From: Pullichristensenella sp002068815 | Lineage (GTDB): Bacteria; Bacillota; Clostridia; Christensenellales; Aristaeellaceae | NCBI GenBank assembly: GCA_040772885.1 | Contig: JAXGXF010000001.1 | Location: 1 to 64,000, forward strand | DNA length: 64,000 nt | Direction of reading: 5' to 3' | Shown: piece by piece, positions 42,012 through 49,983 of the stretch | How positions within the stretch are numbered: position 1 is the stretch's first letter | Layout of the letters: the number at the start of each line of letters is the position of its first letter | The notes under the pieces: model-generated | Seen by the model: the letters and a program-made list of their open reading frames with translations, nothing else | Database searches by the model: none | Told to the model about the DNA's origin: nothing | Program-made: the position numbers and the translations under genes

Positions 42012-43839
42012 ACGCCTTCCCGAGCACGCTCTTCTCCATCTCGTCCTGAAACTGGTTGACGTAGAGGTCGTAATAATATCCCTTGAGCTTGAGAAGTTCC
42101 CGGTGCGTCCCCTGCTCGGTGATGCGGCCGCCGCGGACGACGAGTATGCGGTCGGCGGTGCGTATCGTCGAAAGCCGGTGCGCGATGATGAACGACGTCC
42201 GGCCGCGCAGGCTCTCGCGGATCGCGCGCTGTATCCTCTGCTCGGTCTCGGTGTCGACGGAGGAGGTCGCCTCGTCGAGCACGAATATCTTCGGGTCGGC
42301 GATCAGCGCGCGCGCGAACGAGACCAATTGCTTCTGGCCGATCGAGAGCCTGTCGCCGCCCTCGCCGACGTCGGTGTCGTACCCTTTTTCGAGTTTCAGG
42401 ATGAACTCCTCCGCGTCGACGAGGCGCGCGGCGGTCTCGACCTCTTCGTCGGTCGCGTCGAGCTTCCCGTAGCGGATGTTCTCGCGCACGGTGCCGGAGA
42501 ACAGGTGCGGCTGCTGCAATACGTAGCCGAGGTGCGACTGCAGCCACAGCATCGAGCGCGTGCGGTAGTCCGAGCCGTCGATCAAAATGCGGCCCTCGGT
42601 CGGCTCGTAGAAGCGGCAGAGCAGGTTGACGATCGTCGATTTGCCGGCACCCGTCTCGCCGACGAGCGCGATCGTCTCGCCGGCCCGCACGGTCAGGTCG
42701 AAGTTCGAGAGCACCTCGCCGCCCTCGGAGTAGCGGAAGCCGACGCCCTCAAACGCGATGTCGCCGCGTATGTCCGGCCAGTTCTCCCGCTTCGGGTGGA
42801 AGCTGTCGCCGAAGAGCTCGACGACCTCCGGCGCGTCCGAAATCTCCGGCTCCGTCTCGAGCATCGACATCACGCGCTCGGCCGCCGCCTGCGAGGACTG
42901 CAGGTCCGCAAACAGCCTGGCGATCGAGTTGATCGGCTCGAAGATCTGCGTCGCGTAGCTGATGAACGCCGCGAGCGTGCCGATCGTCAGGCCGTTCTTC
43001 AGCACGTCCGCGCCTCCCAAGTCGAGCACATAGCACATGACGAGCGCCGCGAGCGAGATCACCAGCGGCAGAAACAGCGCCGAGAGCACCGCCGCGCGCA
43101 CCGCGCTCCGCTTCATCGAGTGCGTCAGGCTCTCGAACTCGCGCTCGTTCTCGGCCTCGCGCCGGAGCGTCTTCGTCGTCCGCGCGCCCATGATGCCCTC
43201 GTTGAACGCGCTCGTGATGCGGGAGTTGAGCTTTCGCATCTCTCGGTAGCTCTTGAGAATGCGCTTCTGGAAGTACATCGCGAGCGCGGCGATGACCGGG
43301 ATTGCCGACAATACGATCAGCGCCAGCCGCCAGTTGAGCAGCAGCATCGAGACCGACGTGAGCATCAGGAAGCCGCCCGCCCACATCAGGTCGATCAGCC
43401 CCCAGCCGACCGTGTCCCCGAGCCGCTGCGCGTCGGTCGTCATGCGCGCGATCAGGTAGCCGACGGGCGTGCGGTCGTAGAACGAGAACGGCAATTCCTG
43501 CAGCCGCCGAAAGCCGAGCCTGCGGATCAGCGTCGTCATGCCGAGCTCTACGCGGCTCGACAGCGAGCAGAACACGAACACCGTCAGCGCCTGCACGGCG
43601 ACGGCGAGGAAGTAGCGCACGGCAAAGCCCGCGAGGCCGACCGTCGTCCTGCCCTCGACGAAGCGGTCGATCGCCTCGCGCGCGAACAGCGGGAACAGCA
43701 CGTCGATGCCCGCGCAGAGGATCATCGTCGCGGAAATCCAGAGGAAGTGCCGCCGGTAGGGCTTCGCGTAGGTGAGCAAATGCCTCCACACGCGCACGTC
43801 GAACCGCTTTGTGTAGTCCTGCTCCTCCCAGGTGTTCAC
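42010..43839 (-). CDS. ABC exporter half-transporter with canonical ATPase site (second pair)
   Basis: A 609-residue exporter subunit: six membrane helices and an ABC domain with GETGAGKST, LSIGQKQLVSFARA and IFVLDEATSSVD, so the catalytic Glu is intact. A 25-residue polar N-terminal segment precedes the first helix. It is the downstream partner of the gene starting at 45686, overlapping by four bases (ATGA). The pair is related to, but clearly diverged from, the plus-strand pair. Confidence 0.93.
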   Translation of the reverse strand: MNTWEEQDYTKRFDVRVWRHLLTYAKPYRRHFLWISATMILCAGIDVLFPLFAREAIDRFVEGRTTVGLAGFAVRYFLAVAVQALTVFVFCSLSSRVELGMTTLIRRLGFRRLQELPFSFYDRTPVGYLIARMTTDAQRLGDTVGWGLIDLMWAGGFLMLTSVSMLLLNWRLALIVLSAIPVIAALAMYFQKRILKSYREMRKLNSRITSAFNEGIMGARTTKTLRREAENEREFESLTHSMKRSAVRAAVLSALFLPLVISLAALVMCYVLDLGGADVLKNGLTIGTLAAFISYATQIFEPINSIARLFADLQSSQAAAERVMSMLETEPEISDAPEVVELFGDSFHPKRENWPDIRGDIAFEGVGFRYSEGGEVLSNFDLTVRAGETIALVGETGAGKSTIVNLLCRFYEPTEGRILIDGSDYRTRSMLWLQSHLGYVLQQPHLFSGTVRENIRYGKLDATDEEVETAARLVDAEEFILKLEKGYDTDVGEGGDRLSIGQKQLVSFARALIADPKIFVLDEATSSVDTETEQRIQRAIRESLRGRTSFIIAHRLSTIRTADRILVVRGGRITEQGTHRELLKLKGYYYDLYVNQFQDEMEKSVLGKA

Positions 43840-45686
43840 GGCGATTCACCCCCTTCGGAGAGCTCGCTCTCGAGCGCCGACTGTATCTGGTAGATGCGGC
43901 GGTAAAGCCCGTCGGTGCGGATCAGCTCGTCGTGCGTGCCGATCTCGGCGACGGTGCCGCCCTGGAGCACGACGATCTTGTCGGCCTCGGAGAGCGTCGT
44001 GAGCCTGTGCGAGATCACAAACGTCGTCGCGCTCTTTTCGCCCTCGGCGCGCCGCTGCCTGAGCGCCTCGCGGATCGCGCGGTCGGTCGCGGAGTCGACG
44101 GCGGACAGCGAATCGTCGAAGATCAGGACGTCGTTTTCCTTCAAGAGCGCCCGCGCGATCGAGACGCGCTGCTTTTGGCCGCCCGAGAGCGTCACTCCGC
44201 GCTCGCCGACGAGCGTGTCGTAGCCGCGCTCGAAGTCGCGCGCGAAGTCGTCGACGCGGGCGGTCCTGGCCGCCTTGAAGACGGCCTCGTCCGGCGCGTC
44301 CGGGCGGACGATGCGTATGTTGTCGCCGACCGAGCGCGCGTAGAGGAACGACTCCTGCATCACGAGCCCGACGCGCGCGCGCAGGTGGTCCTTGCGGATA
44401 TTTTGAATGTCGACGCCGCCGATCCTGATCGCCCCGGACGTCGGCGCGTAGTGCCTCTGCAGGAGCAGCATCAGGGTGGACTTTCCGGAGCCGGTCGCGC
44501 CGAGTATCGCGACGGTCTCGCCGGCCTTCGCGTCGAACGTCACGCCCTTCAGGATCTCCGGACCCTCGCGGTAGCCGAAGCGGACGCCCTCGAACGAGAT
44601 GTCCCGGTCGACCGGCGCGACGACGGCTCCCTCCGTCTCGCGCTCGGGTTCCTGGCGCAGTATCTCGTCGAGCCGCTCGAGCGACACGAGGCTCTTTCCG
44701 AGGTCGGAGAGTATCCGCCCGAGCTGGCGGATCGGCCAGATCAGCATCGAGACATAGCCCGCGAACACCGTGACGCCGCCCGCGGACAGGTTCCCGCCGC
44801 CGCGCACCGCGAGAATCACCGCCGCGAGCACCGCGATGCCGATCTGCGCGGTGCCGATGCCGTCGCTGACCGACCAGAACGCGTTCATCACGTGGTAGAG
44901 CTTCAGCGATTTTTTGTAGAGGTCGTCGAGCGAGGCGTTGAACTTCTCCTCCTCGAAGCTCTGGCGGCCGAACGCGCGCACGACGCGCACGCCCGTCAGG
45001 CTCTCCTGCAACACCGCGCTCATCCTGCCCTCGGCGGCGTCGGAGATCGCGAAGTAGCGTTTGATCCAGCGGAAGAACCACACGGCGAACAGGAACATCG
45101 GCACGAACAAGACGACCGACCAGAGCGTCGCGAGCGCGTCGATGGAAAGCAGTATCGGCACGCCGATCGCGAGCATCACGGCCGCGCGGAACGCCTCGAC
45201 GCCCTGCGTCGCGAGGAAGCGCCGGATCGTCTCGACGTCCGAGATGCACCGCTGGATCAGGTCGCCGGTCTGCGCGTTGACGTGGTAGTCGTAGGGGAGC
45301 GACTGTATGTGCGCGTAGAGGCGGTTGCGCAGTTTCTGGGCGAACGACTCGCTCGCCTGAGCCGCCCAGCGCCCCCGGAGATACTGCGCCGCGCTGCTCA
45401 GGAGGTACAAAAGCAGCAGGAGGGCGGCGAGCATCCACAGATGTCCGACCAAAAATCGCACGCCGCCGCGGTTTTCGAAGAACACGGCGAGCGCGCGGGG
45501 GAGGTTGACCGCCGCGTCCCAGCGCCCGGACGCCGCGGCGGTCAGCGCGTCGATCGCCCCGGCGAGCACGAGCGGCGTCGCGAAGCCCGCCGCCGCGGAC
45601 ACGGCGACCGCGAGGATCGCGCATATGTATTTCAGGAAATTTCCGCGCATCAGGGACGCGCACAGCCGGGCTTTTCTAAGGTTCAT
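43836..45686 (-). CDS. ABC exporter half-transporter with degenerate ATPase site (second pair)
   Basis: A 616-residue subunit with six membrane helices and an ABC domain carrying GATGSGKST, LSGGQKQRVSIARA and VLIFDDSLSAVD, again with Asp in place of the catalytic Glu. It therefore forms the asymmetric heterodimer with the following gene. The ATG at 45686 has GGAGG upstream. Expression comes from the divergent promoter at 45717-45745; no MarR-type regulator accompanies this pair. Confidence 0.93.
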   Translation of the reverse strand: MNLRKARLCASLMRGNFLKYICAILAVAVSAAAGFATPLVLAGAIDALTAAASGRWDAAVNLPRALAVFFENRGGVRFLVGHLWMLAALLLLLYLLSSAAQYLRGRWAAQASESFAQKLRNRLYAHIQSLPYDYHVNAQTGDLIQRCISDVETIRRFLATQGVEAFRAAVMLAIGVPILLSIDALATLWSVVLFVPMFLFAVWFFRWIKRYFAISDAAEGRMSAVLQESLTGVRVVRAFGRQSFEEEKFNASLDDLYKKSLKLYHVMNAFWSVSDGIGTAQIGIAVLAAVILAVRGGGNLSAGGVTVFAGYVSMLIWPIRQLGRILSDLGKSLVSLERLDEILRQEPERETEGAVVAPVDRDISFEGVRFGYREGPEILKGVTFDAKAGETVAILGATGSGKSTLMLLLQRHYAPTSGAIRIGGVDIQNIRKDHLRARVGLVMQESFLYARSVGDNIRIVRPDAPDEAVFKAARTARVDDFARDFERGYDTLVGERGVTLSGGQKQRVSIARALLKENDVLIFDDSLSAVDSATDRAIREALRQRRAEGEKSATTFVISHRLTTLSEADKIVVLQGGTVAEIGTHDELIRTDGLYRRIYQIQSALESELSEGGESP

Positions 45687-45716
45687 TCGCGCCTCCGGGC
45701 CAAAGCCACTCCTCCG

Positions 45717-45745
45717 ATTATATTTCCATGAGATTGTAAAGTCAA
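45717..45745 (-). promoter_or_regulatory. sigma-A promoter of the minus-strand exporter pair
   Basis: On minus: TTGACT (45745-45740), 17-nt spacer, TATAAT (45722-45717). It overlaps the plus-strand promoter by 12 bp. Confidence 0.88.
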
Positions 45746-45762
45746 GCGCGATGTGTTATAAT
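45734..45762 (+). promoter_or_regulatory. sigma-A promoter of the nucleotidyltransferase gene
   Basis: TTGTAA (45734-45739), 17-nt spacer, perfect TATAAT (45757-45762) with extended-10 TG. The -35 regions of this and the divergent promoter interleave, so polymerases should compete. Confidence 0.85.
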
Positions 45763-45795
45763 TCTCTGGATGAATATGGGCAGGGAGGGAACCAA

Positions 45796-46536
45796 ATGAA
45801 GGCGATCATACTCGCCGCGGGCTACGCCGTGCGGCTGTATCCGCTGACAAAGGACAGGCCCAAGGCGCTCTTGCCGATCGGCGGGCGCGCGATGCTGGAC
45901 TTCCTGATGGACGAAATCGCGACGGTTCCGGAGATCGACGAGGCCTTTGTCGTGGCGAACAGCCGCTTCGCCGGGCAGTTTGCGGACTGGGCGGACGGGG
46001 CGCGCACTCGATATCCGGATTTGAAAATTGAGGTGCTCGACGACGGCACGGACACGAACGAAAACCGGCTCGGCGCGGTGGGGGACGTGCGCTTCGCGCT
46101 CGACCGCAGGAACATCGACGACGACGTGCTCGTCGCCGCGTCGGACAACTTCTTCACGTTTCCGTTGAACGACTTCGTCGACGAGTTCCGCCGCCACGGG
46201 CGCGACACGCTGCTCGGCAGCCACCTCGGCTGGTCGGACGAATTGAAGCGGTTCGGCATCGCGACGCTCGACGAAAACGGCCGCGTGCTGACGCTGACCG
46301 AAAAGCCCGAGAATCCGTTGAGCGACATCGCGATCTTCGCCTTGTACCTGTACCGGCGGGACACCTTGCCGCTGATCCGGCAGTACCTCGACGAGGGGAA
46401 CGACCCCGACGCGCCCGGCCACTTTCCGGAGTGGCTTCACAGGCGGCGCGACGTGCGCGCGTACCTGTTTCGCGGCGAGTGCATAGACATCGGCACGCCG
46501 GCCGCCTACGAGGAGATGCGCCGCCGGTTCGGGTGA
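45796..46536 (+). CDS. sugar-phosphate nucleotidyltransferase
   Basis: Transfers NMP to a sugar phosphate or similar alcohol phosphate to make an activated precursor. The 246-residue protein has the nucleotide-binding opening MKAIILAAGYAVRLYPLTKDRPKALLPI (Val replaces the usual Thr before Arg), ASDNFFTF in the metal-binding region and EKPENPLSDIAIFALYLYR. It resembles the short GalU/RfbA-like enzymes of Clostridia without an extra C-terminal domain. GGGAGGG precedes ATG 45796; the longer frame upstream runs through the promoter. Confidence 0.85.
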   Translation: MKAIILAAGYAVRLYPLTKDRPKALLPIGGRAMLDFLMDEIATVPEIDEAFVVANSRFAGQFADWADGARTRYPDLKIEVLDDGTDTNENRLGAVGDVRFALDRRNIDDDVLVAASDNFFTFPLNDFVDEFRRHGRDTLLGSHLGWSDELKRFGIATLDENGRVLTLTEKPENPLSDIAIFALYLYRRDTLPLIRQYLDEGNDPDAPGHFPEWLHRRRDVRAYLFRGECIDIGTPAAYEEMRRRFG

Positions 46537-46578
46537 CGCGTATCCGCCGCCGAATGGCCTGAAAAATTTCCTTTTCCT

Positions 46579-46607
46579 GTATAACGCGCGCTTTTTCGCC
46601 GATACTG
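46579..46607 (+). promoter_or_regulatory. possible forespore (SigF/SigG-like) promoter
   Basis: GTATA (46579-46583) is followed after 17 nt by GATACTG (46601-46607). This partly matches the SigG pattern GHATR, 18 nt, CATWMTA (five of seven in the -10). No sigma-A boxes fit. Weak evidence, of interest because the gene product resembles SpoIIQ. Confidence 0.3.
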
Positions 46608-46628
46608 GTGATGAGGGGAGTGTTGTAC

Positions 46629-47321
46629 ATGGAGCGGATACGCAAATGGGCTGCGGGCGCCTTTCGCGCGTGTGGCAGAGCGGCGCGCGCCGCGTGGCCG
46701 ACCGTCCGGCGGCTGTGGGACCGGTTCGGCTACGTCGCGTCGCTGGGCCTGCTGCTCATGCTGATCGGCGCGGCGGCGTACGCCTACCGCAGCCGCCCGG
46801 CGCGCCCCGCTCTGCCGGTTCCGACGGCGACGCCGGAGCCCGCGGTGCTCTCGAGCGCCGTGGTCGAGCCGGAGGAGGAAGAGGAGGCGGCTGCCTTCTC
46901 GGCGCCGCTGCTCGGCGAGGTGATCGGGGAGTATTTGCCGGACGAGCTCACCTGGTCGGAGACGCTGAAACAGTGGCAGACGCACGCGGGCGTCGATGTG
47001 CGGGCGCCTCTTGGCACCGCGGTCGCGGCCGCGGCCGACGGGACGGTCGCGGAGGCGTACAGCGACGCGCTGCTCGGGAACGTCGTCGTGCTTGCACACG
47101 CGGGCGGCTACGAGACGGTCTACGCGAGCCTCCAGTCGCCGAAGCTCGCCGAGCCGGGGGCGAGCGTAAAGGCTGGGGACATCATCGGCGCGGTGGGGAA
47201 CAGCGCCGACCTCGAGCAGGCGCTCGGCGCGCATCTGCACTTTGAGATGCGGTTGAACGGCGAGCACGTCCCTCCGGAAATCGACTGGGACGGCATACGG
47301 ACGGACGCGGCCTCGCAATGA
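46629..47321 (+). CDS. membrane-anchored M23 peptidase, SpoIIQ-like
   Basis: The 230-residue protein has a basic cytoplasmic N terminus, one membrane helix (about 36-53), a Thr/Pro then Glu-rich linker, and an M23/LytM domain (about 105-215). LKQWQTHAGVDV holds the first zinc ligands (His119, Asp123) and GAHLHFEM the HxH motif, so unlike Bacillus SpoIIQ the active site looks complete. The layout and the short distance from anchor to domain match clostridial SpoIIQ, which in other species forms the feeding channel with SpoIIIAH. ATG 46629 follows GAGGGGAG by 8 nt. Confidence 0.75.
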   Translation: MERIRKWAAGAFRACGRAARAAWPTVRRLWDRFGYVASLGLLLMLIGAAAYAYRSRPARPALPVPTATPEPAVLSSAVVEPEEEEEAAAFSAPLLGEVIGEYLPDELTWSETLKQWQTHAGVDVRAPLGTAVAAAADGTVAEAYSDALLGNVVVLAHAGGYETVYASLQSPKLAEPGASVKAGDIIGAVGNSADLEQALGAHLHFEMRLNGEHVPPEIDWDGIRTDAASQ

Positions 47322-47345
47322 GCGAAGGCCGCGTCCTCCGTTTTT
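47303..47345 (+). terminator. terminator overlapping the end of the M23 gene
   Basis: An 11-bp stem (47303-47313 with 47326-47336) spans the stop codon and is followed by TCCG and five T. Confidence 0.75.
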
Positions 47346-47351
47346 GGGAAA

Positions 47352-47915
47352 CTATCCCAGGTATTCCGAGCGAAGCGCCGCGTAGAGCGCGACATCGACA
47401 TACCGGCCCTTGTTGAACAGCCGCTGCCTAAGCGTCCCCTCGTGGCGCATGCCGACCTTGCGCATGACCGCGCCGGACGCGGGGTTCGCGAGCTCGTGCT
47501 GCGCCTCGATCCGGTTCAGCTTCAATTCGCGGAAGCCGAAGTCCAGCACGAGCCGGAGAGCCTCGGTCATCACGCCGCGGTTCCAGTAGTCGCGAGAGAG
47601 CGAGTAGCCGACCTCGGCCGCCGCGTTCTCCGGCTGAATCCACATGAAGCCGATCGTGCCGATGAGCTTCGAGTTCTCCTTGAGCACGATGCCCCAGCTG
47701 GACGGCTCGCCCTGCCGGTAGCGCCTGAGCATATAGCGGATGTAGGCGCGGCTGTCGGACACGGACGTGTGCGCCGTCCAGAGCACGTGCCGGGCGACCT
47801 CGGTGTCCGAGCAGTACTCGTAGATGTCCTGCGCGTCGCGCATGAGGAGTTTTCGCAAAAGAAGCCGCCCGCTCTCAAGCGTCGGCAGGTCCTCCAGCGG
47901 CGTCAGATATGGCAT
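47352..47915 (-). CDS. GNAT acetyltransferase, RimJ/RimL type
   Basis: A 187-residue RimJ/RimL-like acetyltransferase: LESGRLLLRKLLMRDAQDIYEY at the start, IGTIGFMWIQPENAAAEVGYSLSRDYWNRGVMTEAL in the acetyl-CoA-binding core and NRIEAQHELANPASGAVMRKVGMRHEGTLRQ at the end. Substrate may be a ribosomal protein N terminus or a small molecule. ATG 47915 has CAGGAG upstream. It overlaps the last 13 nt of the Nudix gene, so the two are translationally coupled. Confidence 0.88.
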   Translation of the reverse strand: MPYLTPLEDLPTLESGRLLLRKLLMRDAQDIYEYCSDTEVARHVLWTAHTSVSDSRAYIRYMLRRYRQGEPSSWGIVLKENSKLIGTIGFMWIQPENAAAEVGYSLSRDYWNRGVMTEALRLVLDFGFRELKLNRIEAQHELANPASGAVMRKVGMRHEGTLRQRLFNKGRYVDVALYAALRSEYLG

Positions 47916-48484
47916 GCTTCGCTCCTGATTCTCTCGCGGGCCAGCATCACCGCGCAGACGGTCTTTGCGTCGCCGATCTCGCCGGACAGTACCATGCGGC
48001 ACGCGTCCTCGAGCGGCACGCGCACGAGGTTCAGGAACTCGTCCTCGTCCGGCTTCGCGTCGCCGGCCGCGAGGTCCCGCGCGAGGTACAGCGATATCCG
48101 CTCGTCGCAGAAGCCGGGCGTCGTCACGATGTCCGTGAGGTGCGTCCAGCGCGCGGCCTGAAATCCGGTCTCCTCTTTGAGCTCGCGCTTCGCGGCGGTC
48201 AGCCTGTCCTCGCCCGGGCGGTCGAGCTTGCCCGCGGGAATCTCGAGCAGCACCCGGCCGATCGGCGCGCGGAACTGGCGGACGAGATAGACGTTTCCGT
48301 GCCGGTCGACCGGCACGACCGCGCTCGCGCCCGCGTGCACCGCGATTTCGCGCCGGGCGAGCCGGCCGTTGGGGAGCTGCGCGACCGCGTGGTCGACGCC
48401 GATGATCAGCCCGTCGAACACGCGCTTTCGCTCGAGGATGGTTTCGACAAGTCCGTCGTCGGAGGGATTGGGCATGGCGTTCAT
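47903..48484 (-). CDS. Nudix hydrolase, ADP-ribose pyrophosphatase type
   Basis: Probably hydrolyses ADP-ribose to AMP and ribose 5-phosphate. The 193-residue protein has the NudF layout: VRQFRAPIGRVLLEIPAGKLD before a complete Nudix box, GEDRLTAAKRELKEETGF, and TPGFCDERISLYLARDL after it. The first Met (48484) and Met4 (48475) are both possible starts; the only site is a short CGGAG just ahead of the first, which fits the second better by distance. Confidence 0.88.
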   Translation of the reverse strand: MNAMPNPSDDGLVETILERKRVFDGLIIGVDHAVAQLPNGRLARREIAVHAGASAVVPVDRHGNVYLVRQFRAPIGRVLLEIPAGKLDRPGEDRLTAAKRELKEETGFQAARWTHLTDIVTTPGFCDERISLYLARDLAAGDAKPDEDEFLNLVRVPLEDACRMVLSGEIGDAKTVCAVMLARERIRSEACHI

Positions 48485-48548
48485 CTCCGAATTGCTCAGC
48501 TTCCATCAATTATTCGCCTCCGCGCGGGGAATTCCTGCCGTTTGGCAC

Positions 48549-48577
48549 TAGCCATCCCCGGGAAAATGTTGTATAAT
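48549..48577 (+). promoter_or_regulatory. probable promoter of the 48670 gene
   Basis: A perfect TATAAT (48572-48577) has only a weak TAGCCA (48549-48554) at 17-nt spacing. A better TTGGCA lies at 48542 but 24 nt away. Confidence 0.45.
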
Positions 48578-48669
48578 GCAGGCAAGTCGGTTGTAAATTG
48601 AAGAAAGAGCTTTCGGACGGCGCGGGGAGACCCCCGCCGACGAGCATAGCAGAAGGAGAGTGGTTCCCC

Positions 48670-49098
48670 ATGATACGGATCATCACCGGAGACAAGGGCA
48701 GCGGAAAGACGAAGCGGCTGATCGACATGACCAATGACGCACTCAAGGTTGAGCATGGCATTATTGTGTTCATCGACGACGACAAACGCTACATGTACGA
48801 CCTCCGCCACGAAATCCGGTTTGTCGACGCAAGCGCCTATCCCGCCGCGCGCAAGTGCACACCCGATGCGTTTCTCGCGTTTCTAAGCGGCATGCTTGCG
48901 ATCAATTTTGATTTAAGCCTCATCAGCATCGACGCGTTTCTGAAGCTGGTTCGCATAGAAAACCCCGAGGAGCTCGTGCCGTTTGTCGAGGCGCTCGACA
49001 AGCTGTCCCAGGAGCACAGCTGCAACTTCGTGCTCTCCCTGAGCGTCCCCCGGGAAAAATTGCCCGAAAAGCTCCTTCCGTACGTGGCAGAGCTGTAA
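48670..49098 (+). CDS. small P-loop ATPase-like protein
   Basis: A 142-residue cytoplasmic protein with Walker A GDKGSGKT at residues 7-14 and a Walker-B-like LSLISID near 76. Similar short clostridial proteins are often labelled twitching motility protein PilT, which is misleading because no pilus genes are present. Function unknown. The frame is open back to a TTG at 48598, but AGAAGGAGAG (48651-48660) fits ATG 48670. It is followed after 3 nt by a small membrane protein. Confidence 0.75.
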   Translation: MIRIITGDKGSGKTKRLIDMTNDALKVEHGIIVFIDDDKRYMYDLRHEIRFVDASAYPAARKCTPDAFLAFLSGMLAINFDLSLISIDAFLKLVRIENPEELVPFVEALDKLSQEHSCNFVLSLSVPREKLPEKLLPYVAEL

Positions 49099-49101
49099 AA
49101 A

Positions 49102-49326
49102 ATGAAGTTCTGGGGAAAACTTGCGCTGATCGTATGCGTGATCGCGGTGCTGGCGTTTCTGGGCGTCCGGCTGTTCGGCGTGCTCCTGGAGTTCGTCGGC
49201 GGGATCGACCGATTCGGGGGAGCTCAGCCGACCGACCCGGTGCAGAGCGCCGCGACCGTGACGCCGACGCCGATCGAGCTCGACGACCAGGACTACGACG
49301 CCGTGCAGGGCGTGGCGGAATATTGA
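49102..49326 (+). CDS. small single-pass membrane protein, unknown function
   Basis: A 74-residue protein with one membrane helix (LALIVCVIAVLAFLGVRLFGVLL, about 7-29) and an acidic, Thr/Pro-containing tail. No family recognised. It has no clear ribosome site and starts 3 nt after the P-loop gene stop, so it is probably translated by coupling. Its stop codon is directly followed by a long terminator stem. Confidence 0.65.
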   Translation: MKFWGKLALIVCVIAVLAFLGVRLFGVLLEFVGGIDRFGGAQPTDPVQSAATVTPTPIELDDQDYDAVQGVAEY

Positions 49327-49378
49327 CGGCAAACGCCGGACCGACGCAGGGGTCCGGCGTTTGCCGCTGTTAAATTTT
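49327..49378 (+). terminator. long-stem terminator before rplM
   Basis: A perfect 16-bp stem (49327-49342 with 49351-49366) with an 8-nt loop begins right after the stop codon. The following tract (CTGTTAAATTTT) is only moderately T-rich. Confidence 0.7.
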
Positions 49379-49400
49379 GCGTGCGTCCCCCTGCCGCAAC

Positions 49401-49429
49401 TTGACGCGGCGCGCGGGATGCGCTATAAT
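49401..49429 (+). promoter_or_regulatory. sigma-A promoter of rplM-rpsI
   Basis: TTGACG (49401-49406), 17-nt spacer, TATAAT (49424-49429). The transcript leader is about 100 nt. Confidence 0.9.
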
Positions 49430-49474
49430 AGAGTTCGTGTCAATCCGCTCACTAGCCCCGAGCGCGGCTGATGT

Positions 49475-49504
49475 TTGCGCCGGTACTGACCACACTGGGC
49501 GCAA
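49475..49504 (+). promoter_or_regulatory. candidate leader hairpin of rplM (L13 autoregulation)
   Basis: TTGCGCC (49475-49481) pairs with GGCGCAA (49498-49504) across a 16-nt loop, and a seven-T run follows at 49516-49522 just before the ribosome site. Known L13 leaders in Bacillota occupy this position; I cannot confirm the consensus by eye. Confidence 0.35.
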
Positions 49505-49536
49505 GATTGATCGTATTTTTTTGGGAGGAATTGTCT

Positions 49537-49965
49537 GTGAGTACGTATATGGCGAATCCTCAGACCGTCGAGCGCACGTGGTACGTGATCGACGGCGAGG
49601 GTCTGGTGATGGGCCGGCTGGCCTCGCAGGTCGCTTCGATGCTGCGCGGCAAGCACAAGCCCACGTTTACGCCCCATGTGGACTGCGGCGACTTCATCAT
49701 CGTCGTGAACTCCGATAAGCTGGTCTTGACGGGCCGCAAGCTCGACCAGAAGATGTACCGCTATCACACCGGCTACCCGGGCGGATTGAAGGAAGTCCCC
49801 TACCGGAAACTGATGCAGAACAAGAGCCCGTTCGCGTTCCGCGAAGCCGTTCGCAGGATGCTTCCGAAGGGTCCGCTCGGCTACAAGATGCTCAAGAAGC
49901 TCCACGTCTACGCCGGTCCGGAGCACGGACACGAGGCGCAGAAGCCCGTGGAGTACAAGCTGTAA
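49537..49965 (+). CDS. rplM: 50S ribosomal protein L13
   Basis: Early-assembly protein of the large subunit. The 142-residue product matches the family: STYMANPQTVERTWYVIDGEG, LLRGKHKPTFTPHVDCGDFIIVVN, KMYRYHTGYPGGLKEV and MLPKGPLG. Translation most likely starts at GTG 49537, 7 nt from GGGAGGA. An ATG four codons later lacks spacing, and the family normally begins with the STYMA sequence. Paired with rpsI as in nearly all bacteria. Confidence 0.97.
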   Translation: MSTYMANPQTVERTWYVIDGEGLVMGRLASQVASMLRGKHKPTFTPHVDCGDFIIVVNSDKLVLTGRKLDQKMYRYHTGYPGGLKEVPYRKLMQNKSPFAFREAVRRMLPKGPLGYKMLKKLHVYAGPEHGHEAQKPVEYKL

Positions 49966-49983
49966 AGGGGAGGAAGACGGAAA

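Noticed and set aside
48542..48577. TTGGCA with TATAAT as promoter of the P-loop gene
   Set aside because: The spacer is 24 nt, far from the 16-18 nt range; a weaker -35 at 48549 fits the spacing.
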